39,641 nucleotides of DNA from Desulfobacteraceae bacterium (GTDB lineage: Bacteria; Desulfobacterota; Desulfobacteria; Desulfobacterales; JAABRJ01): positions 1 to 39,641 of the forward strand of contig JAJDNY010000177.1 of assembly GCA_022340425.1 (NCBI GenBank). Reading direction: 5' to 3'. The notes beneath the pieces are model-generated. The model searched no databases and was not told where the DNA came from. It saw nothing but the letters and a program-made list of their open reading frames with translations. The translations under genes were made by a program, and so were the position numbers. Positions 32,653 to 39,641 of this stretch are shown piece after piece; positions within the stretch are counted from its first letter, which is position 1, and every line of letters starts with the position of its first letter.

Positions 32653-32682
32653 ATTTTAGGGAAGCTCCCCGGGCTTTGTCAA
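32653..32682 (-). promoter_or_regulatory. Strong sigma-70-type promoter of the aroF-aroB operon
   Basis: Minus strand: -35 TTGACA (32682-32677, perfect), 18-nt spacer, -10 TAAAAT (32658-32653, 5 of 6). Transcription should start near 32646, 37 nt before the leader peptide. Confidence 0.8.
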
Positions 32683-32710
32683 GCGCTTTTTGGCGGTCCT
32701 TTGGCAACGT

Positions 32711-33790
32711 CTATTTCGGGGCCTCTTCGGCGGCTACCGGCTCCAGGAAGCTCTGGAGGTCCGCCGCGAAACTGTCCCGCCGCCATTGGGGGATGATGTA
32801 GGTCCAGGCGCCGAGGCGCTGGTTGAATGCGGCGATTTCAGCCGCCCGATCGGTGGGCGGGGCGTTTTCGCCTTCGGCCGCTGGCCCCTGGAAGGCGGCA
32901 TGCAGCCGGAGATAGTGGGCCTCGGGGTTCTCGGGCAGGGCCGGCCCGATCGTCAGGGTGTAGGTGCTGCCGTCAAAGAGCCGGTATTCCAGCAGCAGAT
33001 CGCCTGCGGCGGGGGCCGACGCCTTGGGATCGGCCACATCGTCGATCTCCAAGCCCGACAGGGCCTGGAGCACCTCATCCACCTTGGCCTGGCGGACCTG
33101 CCGCCCATCGGGTGCGGCCATCAGCTGGGCCCCTTGGCCTTCGGCCGGGCGCCGCAGGTTGTAGCGCACCTTGCCGGTTTTGGGGTCGCGGCCGGTCACC
33201 TCGTGGATTTTCTCCGCGGCGATGTCCAAAAGTCGGCTATCCAGCCACTCGGCGGCCGTTTTGCCGAGAAACTGAAAACTCTGGTCCACCAGGTAGACCT
33301 GCTTCTCGTTCACCGGCAGCACGTATTGGGTGTCCGTATTGGGGGAGGTTTTGCCCAGGAGCAGATCCACCAGGGGGCTGCCCTGGGCGTCCTGCAGGCT
33401 GATGCGGGTGGCGACCCCGTCGGGGGAGGCGCCCTCGGTTCCGGGGGGTGTCAGCGCCAGGCGCTCGGTGATCTCGGCGTCTGCTTCGAAGGCCCGCCCG
33501 ATTTTCATGTCCCGCAGCTGCTGCACCAGGCGGGTGATCTTGGCGAAATCGGCCGGAAAGTCGAAGCGGCTGGCAACCGTCCAGGTGTCGGTGGTGAACT
33601 TCAGCCGCACCTCCTCATCGGGACCGGTCAGCGTGATGGCGCTGATTTCCTGGATGGGCAGATCCGGCAGCAGTTTCTTGCCGAGCACGGCGCTGCTGTC
33701 TTCGGCAGGCTGCGGCCGGGTGATAAAAATCGCCGCTGCGCCCAGGGCGGCGCAGATGCACAGCAGGACGATCACGGTCTTTGGTTTCAT
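32711..33790 (-). CDS. DUF4340 domain protein
   Basis: A 359-residue protein with an N-terminal membrane anchor (IVLLCICAALGAAAIFI) and an exported beta-rich domain of the DUF4340 type: PIQEISAITLTGPDEEVRL, DFAKITRLVQQLRDMKIG, LLLGKTSPNTDTQYVLPV and VYLVDQSFQFLGKTAAEWLD. This family nearly always follows GldG-like genes, as it does here after 90 nt. It is therefore probably an accessory part of the same ABC complex. The start has AAGGGGGG 2 bases upstream. Confidence 0.9.
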   Translation of the reverse strand: MKPKTVIVLLCICAALGAAAIFITRPQPAEDSSAVLGKKLLPDLPIQEISAITLTGPDEEVRLKFTTDTWTVASRFDFPADFAKITRLVQQLRDMKIGRAFEADAEITERLALTPPGTEGASPDGVATRISLQDAQGSPLVDLLLGKTSPNTDTQYVLPVNEKQVYLVDQSFQFLGKTAAEWLDSRLLDIAAEKIHEVTGRDPKTGKVRYNLRRPAEGQGAQLMAAPDGRQVRQAKVDEVLQALSGLEIDDVADPKASAPAAGDLLLEYRLFDGSTYTLTIGPALPENPEAHYLRLHAAFQGPAAEGENAPPTDRAAEIAAFNQRLGAWTYIIPQWRRDSFAADLQSFLEPVAAEEAPK

Positions 33791-33880
33791 AACCCCCCTT
33801 TGTCGGCGTCCCCGTGCCGCCCGGAGCTTCGGCCGTCAATCGGACCGCGGGCAGGTCTTGGGTCGGCGCCTTTGGCACGG

Positions 33881-35764
33881 TCACGGGCGCATGCGGTTGC
33901 GCCGGTATAAGGCGTAGCCGATCCCCGCGATGCAGACCACCAGCGGCATCAGGAAGATGTTGATGAGCTTGACGCCCGTCCCCAACGCCTCGATATCGGC
34001 CCGCAGGTTGCGGCGCACCACCTTGAGCTCTTGGCTGATGCGCAGCTTTTCCTCCTGGAATTTCCGGATTTCCGCCTCCTGCTCCTCGCTGAGGATCAGC
34101 TTCTGGGAGGCGTCTTTGCGTTTTTCCAACTCCTGCAGCTTCTGATTGGTGGCCTCGATCTTTTGCAGCAGTTCCTGTTCGCGGTCCAGCCAGCGGGTCT
34201 GGGCTTTCTGCTCCAGGGCCTGAACCCGGGTAAAGGGGCGCTGGAACTTGCCCCGCGACCGGATGTTGATCAGGCTCTGGCCGCCGGCCAGCATCTCGGC
34301 GGCGTTGAGCACAAAATTCAAATTGTCGTTGAAGATCTGGGCCATTTCAAACCCGAGGAAGTTCTGGCGGCTGACGTAGTAGCCGTCAAAGAGCATGTCG
34401 GCGTCGGCAACGACGATCACCGTGGCGGACTTGACCCCCTGCCGCAGGGGCTCGGCTGCGACCGGGGCCGACTGTCCGGCGTCTTCGGTGTTCTCGCCTG
34501 CGGTGGTCGATGAGGGGCGTCCGTCCGGAAAGGCGGTTTGAAACACCCCGCTGAGTTTGACCGCCAGGTCGTAGGTATCGGGGGATGCCTGGAAGGTCCT
34601 GCGCACCTCCCCGAGGCCGAAGCGCGCGCTGAACCCGTCGGCCAGCGCCGAGTTGGCGCTGGAATGCACCAGGGGTTCATAGGTCAGCGGGCCGTCGGCG
34701 GTTTTTTCGATGCTTCCGGCCACCGGCAGCAGGAGGCTTTCCAGCTTGGAGGTGATGATATTCTCCGGGTTGAGGCCGTTTTGACGGATCGACAGCCAGA
34801 AGGGGTTGTCCTCGATTTGGTTGCTCTCGTTGCGCAGCCGGGTGGGATTGTCCATATCGACAACGGCCTGGGGGGCGCTGGTGCCGATGCCCCAGGCGGT
34901 GAACAGCGGCCCCAGCGGCTGGGCGTCGGCAGCGCCCTGTTGGGGGTCGGTGACGGTCAGCGGGTCGGTAAAGATCAGGAGGCTGCCGCCCCCCAGGACG
35001 TACTGGTCGATGGCGAACAAAAGGCGCTGGTCAAGCCCCCTGGGCTGTACCAGGAGCAGCAGGTCGATGGCCGCATCGATCTGGTCGGTCGTCGGCGGCA
35101 GAGTTTCCACCTCGTAGGTTTTGCGCAACTCGGTGACAAACAGCCAGGGGGCCATCCCCTGCTGGGGCATGCCGAAGCCCATGGGGGCGCGGCCCATCAC
35201 CGGCAGGCTGCTGATGATCGCGATCCGCGGCTTTTTGGCGGTCTGTACCCGGGCGATGATGCGCGTGATGTCGTACTCGAGGTTCTCTTCGCGGCTGGGG
35301 TCCAGAAAGGGGATGGTCTCCTCCTGGTCCGCGGCCGTTGCCACCAGCCCGAAATAGAGCGTCTCGCCGGTGGGCAGGTCAATGCCCCGGATGGCGTATT
35401 TCTGGGCCCATTCCTCCTCCTCGGAGTCCGGCCGGGGGTCGAAGACCTCAACGCTCACCCGGCCCCCGCTCTCGAAGCTGTATTCCGCGAGAAAGTCCAG
35501 CAGGCGACTGGCATAGGTTTTGATTTGCACCGGCGCGTTGACGATCTCCTGGCTGTAGAAGACTTTGACGGCCACGTCTTGCTCGAGGCCCGTCAGTATC
35601 TCGCGCGTGCTGTCGGAAAGCGAGTAGAGCCTGTCCTCGGTGGCGTCCCAGCGCAGGTTGACGCGCGCCAAAAGGAAGTTGAGGAGCACCAGAATCAGCA
35701 AGAGCAGGATCAGGCCGCCCGCTGAAAACAGGGATTTCTGGACGCCTATGCGTTTATCAGCCAT
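33881..35764 (-). CDS. GldG-like ABC auxiliary protein
   Basis: A 627-residue membrane protein with one helix near the N-terminus (GGLILLLLILVLLNFLLARV) and one at the extreme C-terminus (FLMPLVVCIAGIGYALYRR). The large exported part between them is the ABC-transport auxiliary domain (DUF4350/GldG): LYSLSDSTREILTGLEQDV, VEVFDPRPDSEEEEWAQKYA and LLVQPRGLDQRLLFAIDQYV are typical. A coiled coil is predicted at about residues 530-595 (many E, K and Q). In Bacteroidetes the homologue takes part in gliding; in other bacteria the unit's substrate is unknown. Ribosome site GGAGGA. Confidence 0.9.
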   Translation of the reverse strand: MADKRIGVQKSLFSAGGLILLLLILVLLNFLLARVNLRWDATEDRLYSLSDSTREILTGLEQDVAVKVFYSQEIVNAPVQIKTYASRLLDFLAEYSFESGGRVSVEVFDPRPDSEEEEWAQKYAIRGIDLPTGETLYFGLVATAADQEETIPFLDPSREENLEYDITRIIARVQTAKKPRIAIISSLPVMGRAPMGFGMPQQGMAPWLFVTELRKTYEVETLPPTTDQIDAAIDLLLLVQPRGLDQRLLFAIDQYVLGGGSLLIFTDPLTVTDPQQGAADAQPLGPLFTAWGIGTSAPQAVVDMDNPTRLRNESNQIEDNPFWLSIRQNGLNPENIITSKLESLLLPVAGSIEKTADGPLTYEPLVHSSANSALADGFSARFGLGEVRRTFQASPDTYDLAVKLSGVFQTAFPDGRPSSTTAGENTEDAGQSAPVAAEPLRQGVKSATVIVVADADMLFDGYYVSRQNFLGFEMAQIFNDNLNFVLNAAEMLAGGQSLINIRSRGKFQRPFTRVQALEQKAQTRWLDREQELLQKIEATNQKLQELEKRKDASQKLILSEEQEAEIRKFQEEKLRISQELKVVRRNLRADIEALGTGVKLINIFLMPLVVCIAGIGYALYRRNRMRP

Positions 35765-35781
35765 TTGCTTGCCTTCCTCCT

Positions 35782-36534
35782 TCAGGATGTTCTGCGGCCC
35801 TGCAGCACCACCCCGTTAACGCTCAGCATGAAGGTGATCACGGAAATGTAGTAGAGCAGGTCCCGCAGGTCCAGAACACCGCGCTGCATGGACAGAAAGT
35901 GGGTCAGAAAGCTCGTTGCCGATACCAGGTCCACCAGCCAGACCGGGGCCCAGCCGGAGAGCACGTTGGTGACCGGCGCAAAACCCGCCAGGACCAGAAA
36001 AAGGCAGATGACCACCGACAGGATGAAGCTGACCACCTGGCTGCGGGTCAGGGCGGAGGTCATCAGGCCCACTGAAAGAAAGGCGCCGGCCATGAGGAAG
36101 CTGCCCAGATAGCCCATGATGATCGGCCCGATGTCGGGCTGACCCAGGTAGAGGACCGTCAGGACCATGGGAAAGGTCAAGAACAGGGCCACGCCGATGA
36201 ACACCCAGGCGGCTAGAAACTTGCCCAGGATGGCCTCGGCGACCGTCACCGGCAGGGTCAAGATCAGCTCCAGGGTTCCCAGCCGGCGTTCTTCGGCCCA
36301 CAGCCGCATGGCCACTGCCGGCACCAGAAACAGATAAATCCACGGGTGCCACTGGAAAAAAGACCGCAGGTCGGCCTGCCCGACCTCGAAGAAATTGCTG
36401 ATATAGAAGGTGAAAAAGCCGTTCAGCAGGAGAAAGATCACAATGAAGACGTAGGCCACGGGGGAATTGAAGTAGGAGAGCAGCTCGCGCTTGAAAATGG
36501 CCCTGACAATGCCGAAAAGTCCGATTTTACCCAT
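35782..36534 (-). CDS. GldF-like ABC-2 permease
   Basis: A 250-residue protein with six predicted membrane helices, of the ABC-2/GldF type. Marks: FKRELLSYFNSPVAYVFIVIF at the N-terminus, MRLWAEERRLGTLELILTLP (the cytoplasmic coupling helix region), and the glycine-rich LGQPDIGPIIMGYLGSFLMAG. The start has AAAGGAG 6 bases upstream. It lies between the ATPase and the GldG-like gene with gaps of 54 and 17 nt. Confidence 0.92.
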   Translation of the reverse strand: MGKIGLFGIVRAIFKRELLSYFNSPVAYVFIVIFLLLNGFFTFYISNFFEVGQADLRSFFQWHPWIYLFLVPAVAMRLWAEERRLGTLELILTLPVTVAEAILGKFLAAWVFIGVALFLTFPMVLTVLYLGQPDIGPIIMGYLGSFLMAGAFLSVGLMTSALTRSQVVSFILSVVICLFLVLAGFAPVTNVLSGWAPVWLVDLVSATSFLTHFLSMQRGVLDLRDLLYYISVITFMLSVNGVVLQGRRTS

Positions 36535-36588
36535 ATCTCTCCTTTGGCGTCGCGGCGCGCGCGTGGCGCGGGAGCCGCTCGGGGGGCC

Positions 36589-37524
36589 TCAGTGGCCCGT
36601 GATGCGGCGGAACACCTCGTCCAGGCGGCCCTTCTCCACGAACAGCGACGTGATGGCATATTTTTGCTCTGACAGGCGCGCGACGAGTTTATCGGCGATG
36701 GGGCGGTCGCCGCGCTCGGGAAAGGCGCGGAAGTGCAGGATGCCGTTTTCGGATTTCAGAAATACGGCGGATTTGACGCCTTCGCTGGCCTGGATGGCGG
36801 CCAGGGGCGCCTCGGGGGCCACGGCTTTGATGGTCAGGCTGATGGCGCCGTGGTCCGGGGAGCTGGCCTTGAGGTTTTCGGGGCTGTCGTCGGCGATGAT
36901 CCGGCCGTCGTCGATGATGATCGCCCGGGTGCAGACGCTTTCGACCTCCTCCAGGATGTGGGTGGACAGGATGATCGCCTTGTGGGTGCTCATGTCGCGG
37001 ATCATCAGCCGGACCTCATGCTTCTGATTGGGGTCCAAACCGTCGGTGGGCTCGTCCAGGATCAGGTACTGCGGGTCATGCAGGATGCTCTGGGCGAAGC
37101 ACACCCGCTGCTTGAAGCCCTTGGACAGGGTGCTGACCGTCTGGTGGGTGACCTTGCCGAGGAAGCACTTTTCGATGGTCTCCGCCACCCGCCGTTTGCG
37201 CTCGTTGGCGCCGAAGCCCCTGACCTCGGCCACAAAATCGAGAAAGTCGAAAACGTTCATGTCCGGGTAGACCGGGGCGTTTTCCGGTAGGTAGCCGATC
37301 ATCTGGCGGGCGCCGATGGGGTCCTCCAGAAGGTCGCAGCCGCCGATCACCGCGGTGCCCCGGGAAGGCGGCAGGTAGCCGGTCAGCATCCTCATGGTGG
37401 TGGATTTGCCAGCGCCGTTGGGACCGAGAAAGCCCAGAATCTCCCCCTTCTCAACTGCGAAGGAGATGTTGTCGACCGCCGTTTTGGCGCCGAACAGCTT
37501 GGAGAGGTGCTTGGCTTCGATCAT
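36589..37524 (-). CDS. GldA-like ABC ATPase
   Basis: A 311-residue ATPase. Walker A FLGPNGAGKSTT, Q-loop IGYLPENAPVYPDMNV, signature TLSKGFKQRVCFAQS (SKG in place of SGG, normal in this subfamily), Walker B QYLILDEPTDGLDPNQ and H-loop AIILSTHILEEVE. The C-terminal 90 residues are the additional domain of export-type ATPases. It is the first gene of the Gld-like operon, with promoter at 37615-37642 and AAGGAG 10 bases upstream of the ATG. Confidence 0.94.
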   Translation of the reverse strand: MIEAKHLSKLFGAKTAVDNISFAVEKGEILGFLGPNGAGKSTTMRMLTGYLPPSRGTAVIGGCDLLEDPIGARQMIGYLPENAPVYPDMNVFDFLDFVAEVRGFGANERKRRVAETIEKCFLGKVTHQTVSTLSKGFKQRVCFAQSILHDPQYLILDEPTDGLDPNQKHEVRLMIRDMSTHKAIILSTHILEEVESVCTRAIIIDDGRIIADDSPENLKASSPDHGAISLTIKAVAPEAPLAAIQASEGVKSAVFLKSENGILHFRAFPERGDRPIADKLVARLSEQKYAITSLFVEKGRLDEVFRRITGH

Positions 37525-37614
37525 CTTTCATGGTCTCCTTCGGAAAGCCGGGTGTACGCGGGTTGTGCTGCGGCTGGGGGCGCCCCGCACATGGGAGGCA
37601 GGATTTTCAGGGGC

Positions 37615-37642
37615 ACTTTAGCCATTTTTTCCCTTTTGTCAA
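37615..37642 (-). promoter_or_regulatory. Promoter of the Gld-like ABC operon
   Basis: Minus strand: -35 TTGACA (37642-37637, perfect), 16-nt spacer, -10 TAAAGT (37620-37615, 4 of 6). It gives a leader of about 85 nt. Confidence 0.6.
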
Positions 37643-37705
37643 CCCCGCGGCGGCAACCCGGTCAAGACCCCCGCAGGCGACCGTTTGCGGGCCACGGCTC
37701 CCGTG

Positions 37706-37734
37706 TTGCCAGCCAGACCGGGTTCTGGTATGGA
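37706..37734 (+). promoter_or_regulatory. Candidate promoter of resB-ccsA
   Basis: -35 TTGCCA (37706-37711, 5 of 6), 17-nt spacer, -10 TATGGA (37729-37734, 3 of 6). Placed correctly, 33 nt in front of the GTG, but the -10 box is weak. Confidence 0.3.
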
Positions 37735-37766
37735 GAAAAACTCATTTCAACCCGAAAGGAAATTCC

Positions 37767-39221
37767 GTGACCGCAAACGCGTCTGATTCCGGGATACCCC
37801 GGCGGATCTGGAAATTTTTTGCCTCTGTCAAACTCACCGTGGGACTGCTGCTCACCTTGGCGGCGACATCGGTCCTGGGGACCCTGATTCCCCAGAATGC
37901 CGACCCCGCCCTTTATTTTCAGAAGTACGGCGAAAAGCTCTTCCGGCTGTTCTGGTTTTTCGATCTTTTCGACATGTACCACTCCTGGTGGTTTCAGTTC
38001 CTGCTGCTTCTGATGACGGTCAACCTCCTGGTCTGTTCGGTGGACCGTCTGTCATCCACCTGGCGGGTGATTTTTCCCCGCAAGCCGGTGTTCAACCGCG
38101 CCCAGTTTGAAAAGCTGCCGGACCGCCAAAGCTTCAGCGTTGACGGCACCCCGGAAGAACTGCTGGCGCGCTATCAACTCCTGCTGGCGCGTCGCTTCCA
38201 TTACAGCCGGCTGGAAGCCACCGCCGACGGCGGGGTGCTTTTTGCCGAAAAGGGACGCTGGGGCCGCCTGGGGGCCTACGTGGTGCATCTGGGTGTGCTG
38301 TTGCTGCTGATGGGCGGTCTGATCGGGTCCTGGGCCGGCTTCGAAGGCTTTGTCAATATTCCCGAAAAGGAGAGCATCGACAGCGTTCAATTGCGCAGCA
38401 GCGGTCAGCCCCACCAGCTGCCGTTTGCGGTGCGCCTGGACCGCTTCCAGATCTCCTTCTACGATGAGCGCAGCCGGATGCCCAAGGAGTATCGCTCCAC
38501 CCTGACGATCCTCGAAGACGGGGAGCCGGCGTTCACCCGGGATATCCTGGTCAACGCGCCCCTGCGTTACCGGGGCATCAACATCTTCCAGTCCAGCTAC
38601 GGCCAGATCGCCCCCAAGACAGCTGACACGAAGCCGCCGGAGGCCTTTACCCTGGTCTTCACCTCTTCGGCCAGCGGCATGGCCTACCGTCAGAAGGCCA
38701 CGATTGGGGAGGAGGTCGCCATCCCCGAGGGCCTGGGCAGCTTTGTGGTCCAATCCTTTCAACCGGCCTACGAATTTATGGGGCACGATCTCGGGGCGGC
38801 CCTGGTCGGTCGCCTGACCCCCTCCGATGGGCAGCCCAGCGAGGTTGTGCTGCCCCTGGAGCACCCCAACTTCGACAAGATGAGCGCGCGTTTCAACCAA
38901 CTGCGGACCGGGGCGGTGTTTGTCGCCGTCGATGACGTCGTCCGCAGCGCGCCACCGCCGGAGCGTCGGTATTACACGGGCCTGCAGGTCACCCGCGATC
39001 CCGGGGTGCCGGCGGTCTATGCCGGCTTTGTCCTGATACTAATCGGCTGCTGCATCGCCTTTTTCATCTCCCACCAGCGTGTCTGCGTCGCCGTCTCCCG
39101 CAGCCGGGGCAAGCGCAGCCAAGTCGTGGTGGCCGGGACGGCCAACCGCAACAAACTGGGGATCCAAAGACGGGTCGCAAATTTGGCCCGGTTGATGGCC
39201 GATTCCCAGGGGGGCGCCTGA
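37767..39221 (+). CDS. resB: Cytochrome c biogenesis protein ResB (CcsB)
   Basis: A 484-residue membrane protein of the system II haem-lyase. Helices: VGLLLTLAATSVLGTLIP, WWFQFLLLLMTVNLLVCSV, YVVHLGVLLLLMGGLIGSW (with the conserved His) and YAGFVLILIGCCIAFFISH, with a large exported domain between the last two that includes RYRGINIFQSSYGQIAPK. The start is the GTG at 37767, with AAAGGAA 6 bases upstream; the in-frame region before it is non-coding. With CcsA it moves haem and attaches it to CXXCH apocytochromes outside the inner membrane, in line with a cytochrome-rich respiration. Divergent from the ABC operon. Confidence 0.93.
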   Translation: MTANASDSGIPRRIWKFFASVKLTVGLLLTLAATSVLGTLIPQNADPALYFQKYGEKLFRLFWFFDLFDMYHSWWFQFLLLLMTVNLLVCSVDRLSSTWRVIFPRKPVFNRAQFEKLPDRQSFSVDGTPEELLARYQLLLARRFHYSRLEATADGGVLFAEKGRWGRLGAYVVHLGVLLLLMGGLIGSWAGFEGFVNIPEKESIDSVQLRSSGQPHQLPFAVRLDRFQISFYDERSRMPKEYRSTLTILEDGEPAFTRDILVNAPLRYRGINIFQSSYGQIAPKTADTKPPEAFTLVFTSSASGMAYRQKATIGEEVAIPEGLGSFVVQSFQPAYEFMGHDLGAALVGRLTPSDGQPSEVVLPLEHPNFDKMSARFNQLRTGAVFVAVDDVVRSAPPPERRYYTGLQVTRDPGVPAVYAGFVLILIGCCIAFFISHQRVCVAVSRSRGKRSQVVVAGTANRNKLGIQRRVANLARLMADSQGGA

Positions 39222-39344
39222 CCCGGCAGCGCCGATTGCGGGTGACGCCCGCCCCCGGCGTCTTTCTGGTGCGGCTTTCAAAAGACGCGCTTCCTAAAAA
39301 TTCCGTCGGCCCATCGTGCCGGCATCCAGCCCAGAGGAAAAACC

Positions 39345-39641
39345 ATGAACAGTTCCCTGCTTCTCTCGATTGTGACCTTTGTCTACGGTGCGGCGGCGGC
39401 GCTCTATCTGGCCGCCTGGATTTTCAAAAGGGCGCTGCCCGGCAAGCTGGCCAGCGCCCTGGTGGTGATCGCCGTCGTCGGCAACCTGGGCGGCATCCTG
39501 CTGCGCTGGTGGGAGTCCCACCAGCTGGGGTTCGGCCATGTTCCGCTCGCCAATTTGTACGAATCGCTGATCTTTTTTTCGGTGATGACCGCCGGCATCT
39601 ACCTGGTGGTCGAAGGCCGCTACAAGAATCGGGTGATCGGG
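39345..39641 (+). CDS. ccsA: Cytochrome c biogenesis protein CcsA (ResC), 5' part
   Basis: The first 99 codons of a gene cut by the window end. Two helices near residues 5-27 and 35-52 are followed by RWWESHQLGFGHVPLANLYE and SLIFFSVMTAGIYLVVE, which is the signature opening of CcsA/ResC proteins of the haem-handling family. Ribosome site AGAGGAAA is 6 bases upstream of the ATG. It lies 123 nt after resB, and the two should form one complex. Confidence 0.93.
   Translation, partial: MNSSLLLSIVTFVYGAAAALYLAAWIFKRALPGKLASALVVIAVVGNLGGILLRWWESHQLGFGHVPLANLYESLIFFSVMTAGIYLVVEGRYKNRVIG

Overview
The window is a GC-rich chromosomal segment with gene-dense, mostly operon-like layout. It suggests an anaerobic or respiratory Gram-negative bacterium of the Desulfobacterota (former Deltaproteobacteria). 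This is an inference from several things together: a sigma-54 activator, a tripartite TRAP transporter, a ResB/CcsA (system II) cytochrome c maturation pair, a Gld-type ABC operon, lipoproteins with lipoboxes, and strong Shine-Dalgarno sites. No phage, insertion sequence, CRISPR array or integrase was seen.

Layout. (1) 56-5653, minus: monooxygenase-fold protein, family-3 solute-binding lipoprotein, large lipoprotein arylsulfatase and a DUF1254/DUF1214 protein, preceded by a GAF-PAS-AAA-Fis sigma-54 activator (5861-7900) and a candidate -24/-12 promoter between them. (2) 7990-12906, minus: a very large DUF748/AsmA-like envelope protein, a DUF4143 ATPase and an SRAP (YedK/HMCES-type) DNA-protein crosslink protein. 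(3) 13040-15945, minus: a TRAP transporter (dctPQM). (4) 16082-22745: a small lipoprotein, leuB (minus), then a plus-strand run of DUF1992 protein, SHOCT-like membrane protein, ddl, a fused purD-purE gene, a TsaC/YrdC protein and tRNA-Leu(CAA). (5) 22941-28173, minus: an ACT-domain protein, a secreted protein, and a thiamine ABC transporter (thiBPQ) under a TPP riboswitch with an intrinsic terminator. (6) 28243-30327: a CspA-family cold-shock protein with a long structured leader, a large imperfect palindromic element, a rhomboid protease and a 55-residue protein. (7) 30346-32658, minus: DAHP synthase and aroB, preceded by a short leader peptide with a WYWWW run and an attenuator-like terminator. 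(8) 32711-37524, minus: GldA/GldF/GldG-like ABC operon plus a DUF4340 protein. (9) 37767-39641, plus: resB and the start of ccsA.

How the parts work together. The first operon looks like a regulated scavenging system for sulfated compounds; its inducer is unknown. The shikimate pair appears to be tuned by translation of Trp and Tyr codons in the leader peptide, and the thiamine importer by TPP. The most noteworthy signals are non-coding: the aromatic leader/attenuator (32422-32682), two promoters placed exactly 6 nt before an ATG without a Shine-Dalgarno site (leaderless-mRNA candidates), a 124-bp interrupted palindrome before cspA, a 31-bp repeat found twice 24.5 kb apart, and a terminated structured transcript candidate between leuB and the ddl operon. 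The purD-purE fusion is the most unusual protein architecture.

The many long open frames antisense to, or in another frame of, these genes are products of high GC content and are not annotated.
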